From DATLLJ01 sp035537875 (GTDB lineage Bacteria > Acidobacteriota > Vicinamibacteria > Vicinamibacterales > CAVVIG01): a DNA stretch of 64,000 nucleotides. Location of the stretch: assembly GCA_035537875.1 (NCBI GenBank), contig DATLLJ010000143.1, forward strand, positions 1 through 64,000, written 5' to 3'. The translations under genes were made by a program, and so were the position numbers. Of this stretch, positions 16,590 through 25,713 are shown piece after piece; within the stretch, counting starts at the first letter, position 1, and the number at the start of each line of letters is the position of its first letter. The notes under the pieces were generated by a model. That model made no database searches. It saw only the letters and a list, made by a program, of their open reading frames with translations, and was not told the origin of the DNA.

Positions 16590-17819
16590 TCAGGCGTACT
16601 GCCGACGCCGCTGACGATCGCCAGCGAGCGGCAGCGCTCGATGCACCGCAAACGCGCTCAACCCGCAGCCGGCAATCACCGCCGCGAAGGGCACCGCGGT
16701 GCCATTGCCCAGCTCGCCCACAAGCGCTCCTGCGGTCGCGCCAAGCATGAATTGCAGCGTCCCCAGGAGTGCCGACGCGCTGCCGGCAATGGCCCCGTGC
16801 GAGGCCATCGCCACGGCCGTGGTGTTCGGCATGATGAAGCCATACGCCGAGATGAAGCAGAACAGCGGAATCAGGATTCCCGGAAAGCCGCCAACCCCGC
16901 TGTAAGCGCTGAACAGTATTCCAAATCCCGACAGCATCGCGATGGGCAGGACCGCCGCGATCACGCGCTTGGGTTCGGTGCGGCCCGCGAGCCAGCGGTT
17001 GATCTGGGAAGCCGCGATGAGACCGGCCGCATTGGTGCCGAAGAACAACCCGAACCGTTCGGGCGGCACGTGGAAGATTTCGATGAACACGAACGGCGAC
17101 CCCGCGATATAGGCGAGCAGGCCCGCGAACATGAAGCCGCCGGCCAGGACATATCCCAGATACGTGCGATCCCGGAGAAGCTGACCGTACGTTGCCAAGA
17201 TGACGCCGATCGGCTGCGGCCGGCGGCGCTCCGGCGCGAGGCTTTCGTGAAGGAACAGCGCGACCAGCAGCCACGAGAGGGCGCCGTAGACGGCCAGCAG
17301 CCAGAAGACCGAGCGCCAGCCGAGGATGACGAGAAGCTGACCCCCGATCGTCGGCGCAAGGATGGGTGCCAGGCCCATCACCAGCATCAGCATCGACAGC
17401 ATCCGCGCCGATTCCCGCTCGTCGAAGTGGTCGCGGACCACGGCTCGAGGAATGACGATGGGAGCACAGCCGCCAAGAGCCTGCAGGAACCGGAACGCCA
17501 CCAGCGACTCGACGTTCCATGCCAGCGCACAACCGACCGATGCGGCGAAAAAGACGCCCAGACCGAGGTACAGCGCCGGTTTCCGACCGATTCGATCGGA
17601 GAACGGACCGTAGAATGCCTGACCGACGGCCATGCCGACGAAGTACATGGCGAGGCTGACCTGAACCGCCGCTGAGCTGGCGTTCAACTCCCGGACGATC
17701 GTCGGCAGCGACGGGAGATACATGTCGATGGCCAGCGGGCCCATGGCCGTCAGCGAGCCGAGAATGAGCGCGATCCGGAAGCGGGAGATCGGACGGGCGA
17801 CCGGGTGATCCACAGACAT
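16590..17819 (-). CDS. Bcr/CflA family MFS drug efflux transporter
   Basis: A 409-residue twelve-helix transporter of the major facilitator superfamily, DHA1 Bcr/CflA branch. Diagnostic features: LGSLTAMGPLAIDMYLPSLPTI in helix 1, GQAFYGPFSDRIGRKPAL (MFS motif A) after helix 2, RFLQALGGCAPIVIPRAVVRDHF (motif B region) and LMLVMGLAPILAPTIGGQL in helix 5. It exports drugs or small metabolites by proton antiport; the substrate is unknown. ATG 17819 is used; a GTG at 17843 is also in frame and neither has a strong ribosome-binding site. It is divergent from the TauE gene with 59 bp between them. Confidence 0.9.
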   Translation of the reverse strand: MSVDHPVARPISRFRIALILGSLTAMGPLAIDMYLPSLPTIVRELNASSAAVQVSLAMYFVGMAVGQAFYGPFSDRIGRKPALYLGLGVFFAASVGCALAWNVESLVAFRFLQALGGCAPIVIPRAVVRDHFDERESARMLSMLMLVMGLAPILAPTIGGQLLVILGWRSVFWLLAVYGALSWLLVALFLHESLAPERRRPQPIGVILATYGQLLRDRTYLGYVLAGGFMFAGLLAYIAGSPFVFIEIFHVPPERFGLFFGTNAAGLIAASQINRWLAGRTEPKRVIAAVLPIAMLSGFGILFSAYSGVGGFPGILIPLFCFISAYGFIMPNTTAVAMASHGAIAGSASALLGTLQFMLGATAGALVGELGNGTAVPFAAVIAGCGLSAFAVHRALPLAGDRQRRRQYA

Positions 17820-17878
17820 CTGGTTTGAGCGTGAGGCTGGCACCGATTGGGTGAGAGCCTCAAGATAATAGCTGCTTC

Positions 17879-18658
17879 ATGCTGTTTCTGGGACTACTGG
17901 TCACGCTGGCCGCCGGAGTATCGCTGGGTCTGTTTGGCGGCGGAGGATCGCTGCTGATCCTCCCCGGTATCGTGTACTTCTTTCGTCGCCCTCCGCTCGA
18001 AGCGACCGCGTACTCGCTCTTCGTCGTCAGTATTGCCGCGCTCGTCGGGACTCTGCTTCACGGGTTGAGGCGTCCGCTGCCGTGGAGAAAAATGCTCTCG
18101 TTCCTGGCGCCATCAATGGCAGCGGCCTATCTGACCCGTCTCCTGATTGTCCCGCGGCTGCCGGATACGCTGGCGTTCGGATCGGTCCGAATCGACCGCG
18201 ACAAGCTGCTCATGCTTGCCTTCAGCGCCTTTGCCGCAGCCGCCGGAGCGGCGATGCTCCGAAAACGACAGGTCGGCGGCAGCCGCACGACGCCTCGGCC
18301 GAGGGTCGTTCCGCTGGTCGGCGCGGCGACCGGCGCCTTGACCGCTCTGCTCGGTACTGGCGGCGGGTTCCTCGTGGTTCCCGCGCTCACGCTCCTGGTG
18401 GGACTCCCGATCCACGAGGCCGCTCCCGCGTCATTGGCCGTGGTCACAGCCCAGTCCATCGCGGCGAGCCTGGGCGCTCTTTCCGCGATGCCGGCTTTCG
18501 ACGTGGGCTTCGTCACGCTGTTGACCGCGACGATGCTGGTGGGAGTGGCATTGGGTGTGGCAGCCTCGAAGCGGGTGAGACCGGCCCGGCTGAACCAGGG
18601 TTATGCCTGGCTGGTCCTTCTCGTGGCTGCGGCGATCGCTATTTACGAGCTGTTGTGA
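17879..18658 (+). CDS. TauE/SafE-type anion exporter
   Basis: A 259-residue membrane protein of the TauE/SafE (former DUF81) family with about seven or eight helices. The duplicated glycine-rich signature is clear: GVSLGLFGGGGSLLILPGIVYFF near the N terminus and TGALTALLGTGGGFLVVPALTLLVGLPIHEAA at the centre. Family members export sulfite, sulfoacetate or related organosulfur anions, but substrate specificity cannot be assigned from sequence. It is divergent from the Bcr/CflA transporter, so the short intergenic region may hold promoters for both. Confidence 0.9.
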   Translation: MLFLGLLVTLAAGVSLGLFGGGGSLLILPGIVYFFRRPPLEATAYSLFVVSIAALVGTLLHGLRRPLPWRKMLSFLAPSMAAAYLTRLLIVPRLPDTLAFGSVRIDRDKLLMLAFSAFAAAAGAAMLRKRQVGGSRTTPRPRVVPLVGAATGALTALLGTGGGFLVVPALTLLVGLPIHEAAPASLAVVTAQSIAASLGALSAMPAFDVGFVTLLTATMLVGVALGVAASKRVRPARLNQGYAWLVLLVAAAIAIYELL

Positions 18659-19083
18659 ACAACTTCGCCGCGCGGGCGCTTCCGAGCATGAGGAAGAACG
18701 GTCTGACTCAATTGAGAACGGTCGTCGCCCTAACAGCAGTCAGAAAGGCGTGGTCGGGAGGCGATACACGCCTCCCGCTGCATCAGGAAGGTCGGGTTCG
18801 CCGCGCAGAGCGCGCGACGAGGCAGGCAATACGTCCAAGAGCAAAGGGAGTACCGGCTGTTTCCGGGCGAGAATCGGCCAGGTGTTCCCTTGAACGCCTT
18901 TTCGTGAGCCGCCGGGAACCCAACCGCGGTCGTCAACTACCCACTCCCGACAGAGCTGGTCAATAGCGCCCCACAGAGCCGCCAACGCGGTCGAGTTGGC
19001 CTGGCACCGTTGTTGAACAACGCGACGCGCGGGCTTTCGTCATCGCCCCGCACGCCAAGTGCACCGACACGAGGGAGGACACG
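18659..19083. other. Non-coding interval, 425 bp
   Basis: No convincing gene is seen here: the short open frames on both strands lack ribosome-binding sites and recognisable sequence. A perfect 8-bp hairpin lies at 18756-18776 (GGGAGGCG-ATACA-CGCCTCCC) without a T-run. The last 20 bases contain GAGGGAGGAC, the ribosome-binding site of the LysM gene. Confidence 0.5.
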
Positions 19084-19476
19084 ATGGGACTGCGAGAGAA
19101 GTACGCATACGCCGTTCAGACGGCGAAAGACATGAGGATGCAGGGGACCGCCGAGGAGCGCGAAGGCAAGCTGTATTTCAAAGGGACGACCTCGACGCAG
19201 GCGGAAGCCAACAAGATCTGGGACGCCATCAAGACGATTCCCGACTGGCCCAAGGAAATCGTGGCCGACATCCAGTCGACCGGCGCGGGCGAGGCAGCCG
19301 CCGCGGCCATGAATACGTACACGGTCCAGGCCGGGGACACGCTCAGCAAGATTGCCAAGGACCGACTCGGGAACGCCAACGCCTATATGCAGATCTTCGA
19401 CGCAAACAAGGATCAGTTGACCGATCCCAACAAAATCAAGCCCGGTCAGGTCCTGAAGATCCCGCAGCGGGCGTGA
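19084..19476 (+). CDS. BON/LysM-domain protein
   Basis: A 130-residue protein related to the YgaU/Kbp group. Residues about 15-65 (GTAEEREGKLYFKGTTSTQAEANKIWDAI) resemble a BON-like domain. Residues about 77-128 are one LysM module: NTYTVQAGDTLSKIAKDRLG through DPNKIKPGQVLKIP. LysM binds N-acetylglucosamine in peptidoglycan, whereas E. coli Kbp binds potassium and stays cytoplasmic. No signal peptide is visible here, favouring the cytoplasmic type. A clear GAGGGAGGAC ribosome-binding site precedes ATG 19084. Confidence 0.85.
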   Translation: MGLREKYAYAVQTAKDMRMQGTAEEREGKLYFKGTTSTQAEANKIWDAIKTIPDWPKEIVADIQSTGAGEAAAAAMNTYTVQAGDTLSKIAKDRLGNANAYMQIFDANKDQLTDPNKIKPGQVLKIPQRA

Positions 19477-19504
19477 CGCTCGGCGTGTTGTAGTCTTATG
19501 TGCG

Positions 19505-20365
19505 ATGCGCGCGTGGGTCTGGACATGCGGTGCCCTGCTGACAACGTCAACCGCCGCCACTGCTCAACCAGTGGCTGGCGCGCAACTGGCCGAGACGCTC
19601 GCCCGGACTGCCCGCCGAGTTGAAGACTACTACGCTCGCGCGCGCACGCTCGTCTCCACCGAGCGTGTGCTGATCCAGCCGCTCGGAACGGATCTGCTCC
19701 CCATCGGCCTGGGCCGCCGGCTCCTATACGAGCTTCGCGTGGAGTGGGAACCGCCGGCCGCGGGTCAGCCCGACGGCGACGCACAGGTCGTGCGTCGCCT
19801 GCTGACCGTCAACGGGAGGGCGTCTCGCGCCGACGGCGACCCGGGTTGCATCGATCCGGCGTCCGTTTCGCCGGAGCCGCTCGCCATCTTTCGTGCGGCC
19901 GCGCGTCATCGCTACGCGTTCACATGGGGGGGCACAAGCCGCATCGACGGCCGCGCGAGCGTGATGCTGGACTACCGGCACGCCATGCCCGCAGATCCGG
20001 AAATCGTCTGGAAAGACGAATGCGTATCGATCGACGTGCCGGCGAAGACGCTGGGACGCGCCTGGCTCGATTCCGAAACGGGAGAGGTCCTGCGTCTGGA
20101 CGAGCGATTCGAGGGTCAGTTCGACGTGCCGGTCCCGTGGAAACACCAGCGCAAAGGCAGTCCGGCGCTGATGACCATCATCCGCAACGACACGTCGATC
20201 CGTTATCGGCGGTTCGCGTTTTCGGATCCTGACGAGACGCTGCTGCTTCCCGCGACGATCGACACGGTTTCGATCATCCGCAATGCCGGGTCTCCGCGCG
20301 TGCGGGTGACGCAGACCTTCTCGGACTACCAGCGGTTCAGGACGGATAGCAGGGTTGTCAAGTAA
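19505..20365 (+). CDS. Secreted hypothetical protein
   Basis: A 286-residue protein with an N-terminal signal peptide (MRAWVWTCGALLTTSTAATAQ). The mature part starts with a helix (LAETLARTARRVEDYYARARTLVSTERVLIQPL) and continues with beta-rich sequence such as GRAWLDSETGEVLRLDERFEG and RYRRFAFSDPDETLLLPATID. This pattern resembles proteins of unknown function common in Acidobacteriota that look like outer-membrane lipoprotein carriers (LolA/RseB-like fold), but I have no motif to prove it. It ends 37 bp before the converging dehydrogenase gene. Confidence 0.65.
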   Translation: MRAWVWTCGALLTTSTAATAQPVAGAQLAETLARTARRVEDYYARARTLVSTERVLIQPLGTDLLPIGLGRRLLYELRVEWEPPAAGQPDGDAQVVRRLLTVNGRASRADGDPGCIDPASVSPEPLAIFRAAARHRYAFTWGGTSRIDGRASVMLDYRHAMPADPEIVWKDECVSIDVPAKTLGRAWLDSETGEVLRLDERFEGQFDVPVPWKHQRKGSPALMTIIRNDTSIRYRRFAFSDPDETLLLPATIDTVSIIRNAGSPRVRVTQTFSDYQRFRTDSRVVK

Positions 20366-20401
20366 TGTGGGCCTGAAGCCGGACGCTCCACCACACGACC
20401 G

Positions 20402-21385
20402 CTACACCACGCGATCGCGAAGGGCGGCGCCCGCAAAGAACAACGTGATGTTCTCGAGCGCCCTCCGTCCCATCGCTTCCCGCGTTTCGAGCGTAGCGCT
20501 TCCGAGGTGCGGCAGCAGCACGACGTTCTCCATCGACAGCAGTTCGGGTGATACAGCCGGCTCGCGCTCGTAGACGTCGAGGCCTGCGCCCGCAATCTGC
20601 CTGCCCGCCAGCGCCGCGACCAGCGCCGCTTCGTCGACCACGTCTCCCCTCGCGGTGTTGATGAGGATGGCCAACGGCTTCATCTGCGCGAAGCGCTGCG
20701 CGTTCATCAGGTGGCGCGTTTCAGGCAGCGCGGGACAGTGCAGCGACACGAAGTCCGCCTCCTGCAGCACGGCGTCGAGCGTCTCCCGCGGCTCGGCTCC
20801 CAAAGCTCCCCCGGCCACGAGCGGATCGTGAAAGATGACCTTCATCCCGAACCCGTCGTGCGCCTTCTTCGTCACGGCGCGCGCAATCCGTCCGAATCCC
20901 ACGAGTCCCAGGGTCTTCCCCGTCACCATCGTCCCCATCATGTGAGTGGGGCGCCATCCGGTCCACTGGCCGTGGCGCACGTGACGTTCCCCTTCGCCCG
21001 CGCGACGGGCGGCCATCAACAGCAGCGTCATCGCAAGGTCGGCGGTGGCTTCGGTGAGCACTTCCGGCGTGTTGGACACCAGCACGCCGGCAGCCTTCGC
21101 GGCGGCGATATCGATGTTGTTGAAGCCGACGCCGTAGTTCGCCACCAGCTTCACGCGGCGGTTCGGCGTGTTGAGGATGTCGGCCGTGATCCGGTCGGCG
21201 ACGCACGGCAGGAGCGCATCGGCGGTCCGCATCGCCTCTTTGAGGGCGTCCGCGCTCATCGGTGTGTCGTCGGGGTTCAGACGCGCGTCGAATCGCGCGG
21301 CGATCTCGCGTTCGACGGCGGCGGGGATCTTGCGCGTGACGATGACGGTCGGTTTGGCGGAAGCGGTCATGTGCGTGCGACTCAT
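20402..21385 (-). CDS. Hydroxypyruvate/glyoxylate reductase (D-glycerate dehydrogenase)
   Basis: A 327-residue D-2-hydroxyacid dehydrogenase of the GyaR/GhrB type. Seen: NAD-binding GKTLGLVGFGRIARAVTKKA, the substrate-binding VKLVANYGVGFNNID, the catalytic NTARGDVVDEAAL with its Arg, and LLPHLGSATLETREAM with the catalytic His. It reduces hydroxypyruvate to D-glycerate, and also glyoxylate to glycolate. Its start overlaps the stop of the serine-glyoxylate aminotransferase gene (ATGA at 21382-21385). That aminotransferase makes its substrate, and glycerate kinase on the other strand takes its product. Confidence 0.9.
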   Translation of the reverse strand: MSRTHMTASAKPTVIVTRKIPAAVEREIAARFDARLNPDDTPMSADALKEAMRTADALLPCVADRITADILNTPNRRVKLVANYGVGFNNIDIAAAKAAGVLVSNTPEVLTEATADLAMTLLLMAARRAGEGERHVRHGQWTGWRPTHMMGTMVTGKTLGLVGFGRIARAVTKKAHDGFGMKVIFHDPLVAGGALGAEPRETLDAVLQEADFVSLHCPALPETRHLMNAQRFAQMKPLAILINTARGDVVDEAALVAALAGRQIAGAGLDVYEREPAVSPELLSMENVVLLPHLGSATLETREAMGRRALENITLFFAGAALRDRVV

Positions 21386-22611
21386 CCGCGCGTCGAAGCC
21401 CCGACCGCCGCCGGCTGCGGCGCCTTGTCGCCGCTGATTCGCTGCCCCGCCGTGCTGCGCCAGTACTCTTCGGCCGCCGCGACACCGCTGCCGGCTGTAA
21501 CGGCCACGCCGGCGTCGGCGAGCGCCATTTCAACGCCCCCCAGGGCGCCGAGCAGCATGAGCTCGTTGAGATCGCCGAGGTGACCGATCCGGAACACCCG
21601 ACCGGCGAGCTGCGACAGCCCGGCGCCAAGCGAGAGGTTGTACCGGTGATAAGCGATGTTCAGCACATCCTCGCCGTTGACGTGTGCGGGCACGACGACG
21701 GTGCTGACCGTGTTCGAGTACCACTTCGGCGCCCTGGCGCAGAGCTCGAGGCCCCAGGCTCTGACGGCCGCGCGCACCCCCTCGGCAAGGCGATGATGCC
21801 GGGCGAACACGTTCTCGAGACCTTCTTCGAGCAGCATGTTGACCGATTCCCGCAGACCGTGGAGCAGCGGGATCGACGGCGTGTACGGAAAATAGCCGTT
21901 CGCGTTCTGGCTGATTTGATCGCGGAAGTCGAAGAAGACGCGCGCGAGCTTCGCCTGCTCGGCCGCGGCCAGCGCCTTCTGGCTGGCACAGACGATGCCC
22001 GCGCCAGGCGGCAGCATGAAGCACTTCTGCGAACCGGTCACCGCACAATCGACTTTCCATTCGTCCATCCGGAAGTCGATCCCCCCAATCGAGCTGACGC
22101 CGTCCACGTACAGCATCGCCGGATGCCCCGCGGCATCGAGCGCCCGTCGAACGGCCGCGACATCGCTCGTGACGCCGGTGGCGGTCTCGTTGTGGACTAT
22201 CATGACCGCCTTGATCTGATGCCGGGCGTCGGCCGCGAGCGCCTCCGCAATCCGATCGATCGGCGCCCCTTCGCCCCACTCGGTCTCGAGCACCTGGACG
22301 TCGAGCCCGAGCCGACGCGCCATCTCGATCCAGAGATGACTGAACTGGCCGAGGCGCGGGGACAAGACCCGGTCGCCGGGCGAAAGCGTATTGGTCAGTG
22401 ACGCCTCCCATCCGCCAGTACCCGAGGCGGGAAAGACGAAGCACTGACCCGAGTCGGTCTTGAAGATTCGCTTCAGATCGTTCAGCAGCGGCTTGGTCAA
22501 GGCTGAAAAACCGGGCGACCGGTGATCTTCCATCGCGACGTGCATCGCTCGCAAGACGCGATCGGGGACGTTGGTCGGTCCCGGTATGAACAGGAAGTTG
22601 CGGCCTGACAT
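21382..22611 (-). CDS. sgaA: Serine-glyoxylate aminotransferase (class V)
   Basis: A 409-residue class-V pyridoxal-phosphate aminotransferase. It begins with the family-typical MSGRNFLFIPGPTNVPDRVLRAM; the PLP lysine is K196 in VTGSQKCFMLPPG, and ASGTGGWEA and YVDGVSSIGG bind the cofactor. The enzyme converts L-serine plus glyoxylate to hydroxypyruvate plus glycine. Alanine-glyoxylate or related activity is possible, but coupling to hydroxypyruvate reductase by a 4-bp overlap supports the serine reaction. ATG 22611 is chosen because family similarity begins there, although the frame is open to 22725. Confidence 0.9.
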   Translation of the reverse strand: MSGRNFLFIPGPTNVPDRVLRAMHVAMEDHRSPGFSALTKPLLNDLKRIFKTDSGQCFVFPASGTGGWEASLTNTLSPGDRVLSPRLGQFSHLWIEMARRLGLDVQVLETEWGEGAPIDRIAEALAADARHQIKAVMIVHNETATGVTSDVAAVRRALDAAGHPAMLYVDGVSSIGGIDFRMDEWKVDCAVTGSQKCFMLPPGAGIVCASQKALAAAEQAKLARVFFDFRDQISQNANGYFPYTPSIPLLHGLRESVNMLLEEGLENVFARHHRLAEGVRAAVRAWGLELCARAPKWYSNTVSTVVVPAHVNGEDVLNIAYHRYNLSLGAGLSQLAGRVFRIGHLGDLNELMLLGALGGVEMALADAGVAVTAGSGVAAAEEYWRSTAGQRISGDKAPQPAAVGASTRG

Positions 22612-22714
22612 ATTGATTGATCCTCGCTCGTACTGACCGGGGCGTGTGCTGGCCGATTGCGGTGGTGCCGCTGGCGGCCCCTGCTGAGTGGCCCAGGGGG
22701 AAACGCATCTTACT
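22612..22714. promoter_or_regulatory. Divergent promoter region of sgaA and glycerate kinase
   Basis: This 103-bp gap separates the divergent aminotransferase and glycerate-kinase genes, whose products act in one pathway, so shared control is plausible. I do not see a clear -35/-10 pair on either strand. Confidence 0.4.
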
Positions 22715-24028
22715 ATGAATTCCATGGACCGAAAAGCGGCCCTCCGCGAGATCTATCAAGCCGCCCTCGACGCGGTCGCGCCCGGACCGGCGCTCACGCG
22801 TGCGCTCGCCCCGTGGGCGCATGCGCCGCGCGACTTCGGCGGCGTCTGGGTGATCGCGCTCGGCAAGGCGGCGCGGCCGATGGCCGAAGCGGCCGCTCAC
22901 GTTCTCACCGCCGCTGGTCACGCGCCGTCAGGCGGGCTCGTCGTCGCCCCCGACAACGGGCCGAGACCACACCCTTCGATTGCCGTCGTTGTCGGCGATC
23001 ACCCTGAGCCAGGAGCCGGTTCCCTTGCGGCCGCGGAGTCTCTCGAGCGTCTGGTGCAGCGGATCCCCGCCGGCCACGCGGTGTGGGTGTTGCTGTCGGG
23101 CGGGACGACGAGCCTGATCGGCGCCCCGCAGCCCGGCATCGCGCCGCACGAGCTCACGGCGCTGTATGCACGCCTGCTGCGATCGGGCCTCGACATCAGG
23201 GCCATGAACCGCGTGCGAAAACGATTCACGCGCTGGAGCGGCGGCCGCCTTGCGCTCAGCCTCGCGCACGCGGGGCTGGTGCACTGCTTCATCGTCTCCG
23301 ATGTCATCGGCGACGACCTGGCGGCGATCGGATCGGGGCCGTGCGTTCCGGATCCTTCAACGGCGCCAGAGGTGCGTGCTGCGCTCGTCGCTGCCGGGTT
23401 GTGGGATCAGATCGCGCCCTCCATCCGCAATCATCTCGATCAGGTCGAAAACGGTCGGATTCCCGAAACGCCGAAGGCCGGCGATCCGGCCGTCGATCGG
23501 GTCGAGAGCCATCTCATCGCGACCAATCGCGTTGCGCTCGAGGCCGCCGGCCGGCGGGCAGCGGAGCTCGGTCTGGTGCCAGAAATCGTCGAGCCTCCCA
23601 TAGTGGGCGAGGCCGCGAAAGTCGGCACGACCCTCGCACACGCGCTCCTCAACCCGGCGACCGCGGCCTCCGATCCCGCCGAGCGGCGTTGCCTGATTCT
23701 GGGGGGCGAAACCACGGTCACGCTCGGCGCGGCGACGGGCCGGGGTGGTCGATCGCAGGAGCTGGCGTTGGCAGCCGCGCGCGATCTCCAGGGATCGGAG
23801 TACGCGACGCTGCTGGCGGCGGGGACCGACGGGCGGGACGGACCGACGGACGCGGCAGGCGCCGTCGTGGACGGCACGACCTGGGAGCGAATTTCCGCGG
23901 CCGGTCGCGATCCCGAGCAAGACCTGCGGCATCACGATTCGTACGCGGCACTGGACGCAGCTGGCGCGCTGATTAAGACAGGCCCCACAGGCACGAACGT
24001 CATGGACATCGTCCTTGGAATCCGGTGA
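22715..24028 (+). CDS. gckA: Glycerate 2-kinase (GckA/TtuD, MOFRL family)
   Basis: A 437-residue kinase of the MOFRL family that phosphorylates D-glycerate to 2-phosphoglycerate. Markers: GVWVIALGKAARPMAEAA near the N terminus, WVLLSGGTTSLIGAP (SGG nucleotide motif), HCFIVSDVIGDDLAAIGSGP, and the C-terminal MOFRL part LILGGETTVTLGAATGRGGRSQELAL with AGTDGRDGPTDAAGA. ATG 22715 is used (22724 is also possible). It is divergent from the aminotransferase/reductase pair and completes the route serine - hydroxypyruvate - glycerate - 2-phosphoglycerate. Confidence 0.93.
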   Translation: MNSMDRKAALREIYQAALDAVAPGPALTRALAPWAHAPRDFGGVWVIALGKAARPMAEAAAHVLTAAGHAPSGGLVVAPDNGPRPHPSIAVVVGDHPEPGAGSLAAAESLERLVQRIPAGHAVWVLLSGGTTSLIGAPQPGIAPHELTALYARLLRSGLDIRAMNRVRKRFTRWSGGRLALSLAHAGLVHCFIVSDVIGDDLAAIGSGPCVPDPSTAPEVRAALVAAGLWDQIAPSIRNHLDQVENGRIPETPKAGDPAVDRVESHLIATNRVALEAAGRRAAELGLVPEIVEPPIVGEAAKVGTTLAHALLNPATAASDPAERRCLILGGETTVTLGAATGRGGRSQELALAAARDLQGSEYATLLAAGTDGRDGPTDAAGAVVDGTTWERISAAGRDPEQDLRHHDSYAALDAAGALIKTGPTGTNVMDIVLGIR

Positions 24029-24038
24029 AGGAGAACCC

Positions 24039-25076
24039 ATGAGTGCACCCACGACGAAGACGCTCCCGACTCGACCGCTCGGTACGACCGGGATGATGAT
24101 CACCACCGTCGGGTTCGGCGCCTGGGCGATCGGCGGCGGCGGCTGGGCCTTCGGCTGGAGCGTTCAGGACGACAACGAGTCTGTGGCGGCCATCCGACAT
24201 GCCGTCGAGGCCGGCGTCAACTGGATCGACACCGCGGCCGTCTACGGTCTGGGTCACTCGGAGCGGATCGTCGCGCGGGCGCTTCGCGAGATGGCCGCGG
24301 CCGATCGCCCATACGTGTTCACCAAATGCGGGCTCGTGTGGGACGAAGGCCAGCGCGATGCACCGCCGCAGCGCATCGGCAGCCCGGTCTCGATCCGCCG
24401 CGAAGTGGAAAGCTCGCTGCGGCGGCTGGAGGTCGATCGAGTCGATCTGTATCAGATGCACTGGCCGCCGGAGGATGGGACGCCGATCGAGGAGTACTGG
24501 CACACCCTGCTCGAGCTGAAGCGCGGAGGAAAGATCCGCGCGGCAGGGTTGTCCAATCACGTGGTCGACCAGCTCGAATCGGCCGAGCGACTCGGCCATG
24601 TCGACTCGCTTCAGCCGCCGTTTTCTGCGATTCGCCGCGACGCGGCTACAGCCGAACTGCCCTGGTGCCGGCGTCACGGCACCGGCGTCGTCGTCTACAG
24701 CCCGATGCAGTCGGGATTGCTGACCGGATCGTTCACCGCTGCGCGCGCCGCCGCGCTGCCGAGCGACGACTGGCGCTCACGGTCGGAGAATTTTTCGGGC
24801 GACAAGCTGCTTCGCAATCTGCGTCTGGCCGAGGCGCTCCGGCCCATCGCCGATCGCCACGGCACCACGGTTGCCTCCGTTGCGGTGGCATGGACCCTGG
24901 CCTGGCCCGGCGTCTCCGGCGCCATCGTGGGTGCGCGATCGCCCCGTCAAGTTGACGGCTGGCTGGCTGCAGGCCGGCTGGAGCTCACACCTCGCGATCT
25001 CGACGACGTCGCGCGCGCGATCGCGGATACTGGTGCCGGCAGCGGACCCGCGAGCCCTGAGCCTTCCCGTGTATGA
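24039..25076 (+). CDS. Aldo/keto reductase
   Basis: A 345-residue NADPH-dependent aldo/keto reductase of the soluble bacterial type. The catalytic tetrad is intact: D64 in NWIDTAAVYG, Y69, K96 in VFTKCG and H141 in YQMHWPPE. Residues near the C terminus (AIVGARSPRQVDGWL) bind the NADP phosphate. ATG 24039 follows AAGGAGAACCC. It starts 10 bp after the glycerate kinase stop and is followed 10 bp later by 5-formyl-THF cyclo-ligase, so it belongs to the same operon. Its natural carbonyl substrate is unknown; the C1/serine-pathway context might suggest small aldehydes. Confidence 0.9.
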   Translation: MSAPTTKTLPTRPLGTTGMMITTVGFGAWAIGGGGWAFGWSVQDDNESVAAIRHAVEAGVNWIDTAAVYGLGHSERIVARALREMAAADRPYVFTKCGLVWDEGQRDAPPQRIGSPVSIRREVESSLRRLEVDRVDLYQMHWPPEDGTPIEEYWHTLLELKRGGKIRAAGLSNHVVDQLESAERLGHVDSLQPPFSAIRRDAATAELPWCRRHGTGVVVYSPMQSGLLTGSFTAARAAALPSDDWRSRSENFSGDKLLRNLRLAEALRPIADRHGTTVASVAVAWTLAWPGVSGAIVGARSPRQVDGWLAAGRLELTPRDLDDVARAIADTGAGSGPASPEPSRV

Positions 25077-25086
25077 TCCCTCTCCC

Positions 25087-25713
25087 ATGTCCGAAGCGCT
25101 CGTCGAACAGAAGGCCAGGCTGCGCCGCCAGGCGTACGACGCCAGGAACGCGCAGGAGAACAAGGACGAGGTCTCGCGGACGATCGTTGAACGATTCGTC
25201 GCGCTGCCCGAGTACGCCGCGGCCCGGACGGCTATGTGGTATCTCGACGTGCGGTCGGAAGTCCGCACGCGCCACAAGATCGGCGAGGCCCTGAAGAGCG
25301 GGAAGAAAATCGTCGTCCCCTATTGCACCGTCGACGAGCGGGACACGAACAAACTCGGCCTCTGGCATCTGACGAGCATGGACGAGCTCGTCGCCGGCAC
25401 CTGGAAGATCCTGGAACCTCCGCGCGATCGATGGGGCGACCCGGGCAAAGAGGTGGACGCTCGCGAGCTCGACATGGTGATGGTGCCGGGCGTGGCGTTC
25501 ACGCGCGACGGGGCGCGCATGGGCAACGGCCAGGGCTACTACGATCGGCTGCTGAATCAAGTGCGACCTGACGCGTCTCTTGTTGCGCTGGCCTTCGAGA
25601 GCCAGTTGTTTCCGGAGCTGGCCGTCAGCCCGCACGACGTTTACATGGACAAGGTGATCACCGAGCAGGCGGTCTACAAGGGCCGCGGGCGGGGCGTTCA
25701 CAACCAACGATGA
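25087..25713 (+). CDS. 5-formyltetrahydrofolate cyclo-ligase
   Basis: A 208-residue enzyme that uses ATP to convert 5-formyl-THF to 5,10-methenyl-THF, recycling a folate side product. Seen: the N-terminal KARLRRQAYDARNAQ, VVPYCTVDERDTN in the centre, and the signature MVPGVAFTRDGARMGNGQGYYDRLL, whose GNGQGYYDR loop binds the phosphate and folate. ATG 25087 is the start; the 3' end overlaps the H4MPT formyltransferase start by ATGA. This direct coupling to a methanopterin enzyme is unusual and links the folate and methanopterin C1 pools. Confidence 0.93.
   Translation: MSEALVEQKARLRRQAYDARNAQENKDEVSRTIVERFVALPEYAAARTAMWYLDVRSEVRTRHKIGEALKSGKKIVVPYCTVDERDTNKLGLWHLTSMDELVAGTWKILEPPRDRWGDPGKEVDARELDMVMVPGVAFTRDGARMGNGQGYYDRLLNQVRPDASLVALAFESQLFPELAVSPHDVYMDKVITEQAVYKGRGRGVHNQR

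Noticed and set aside
18756..18776. Intrinsic terminator for the TauE-like gene
   Set aside because: The 8-bp hairpin is about 100 bp beyond the stop and lacks a T-run, so it is only mentioned as an inverted repeat.
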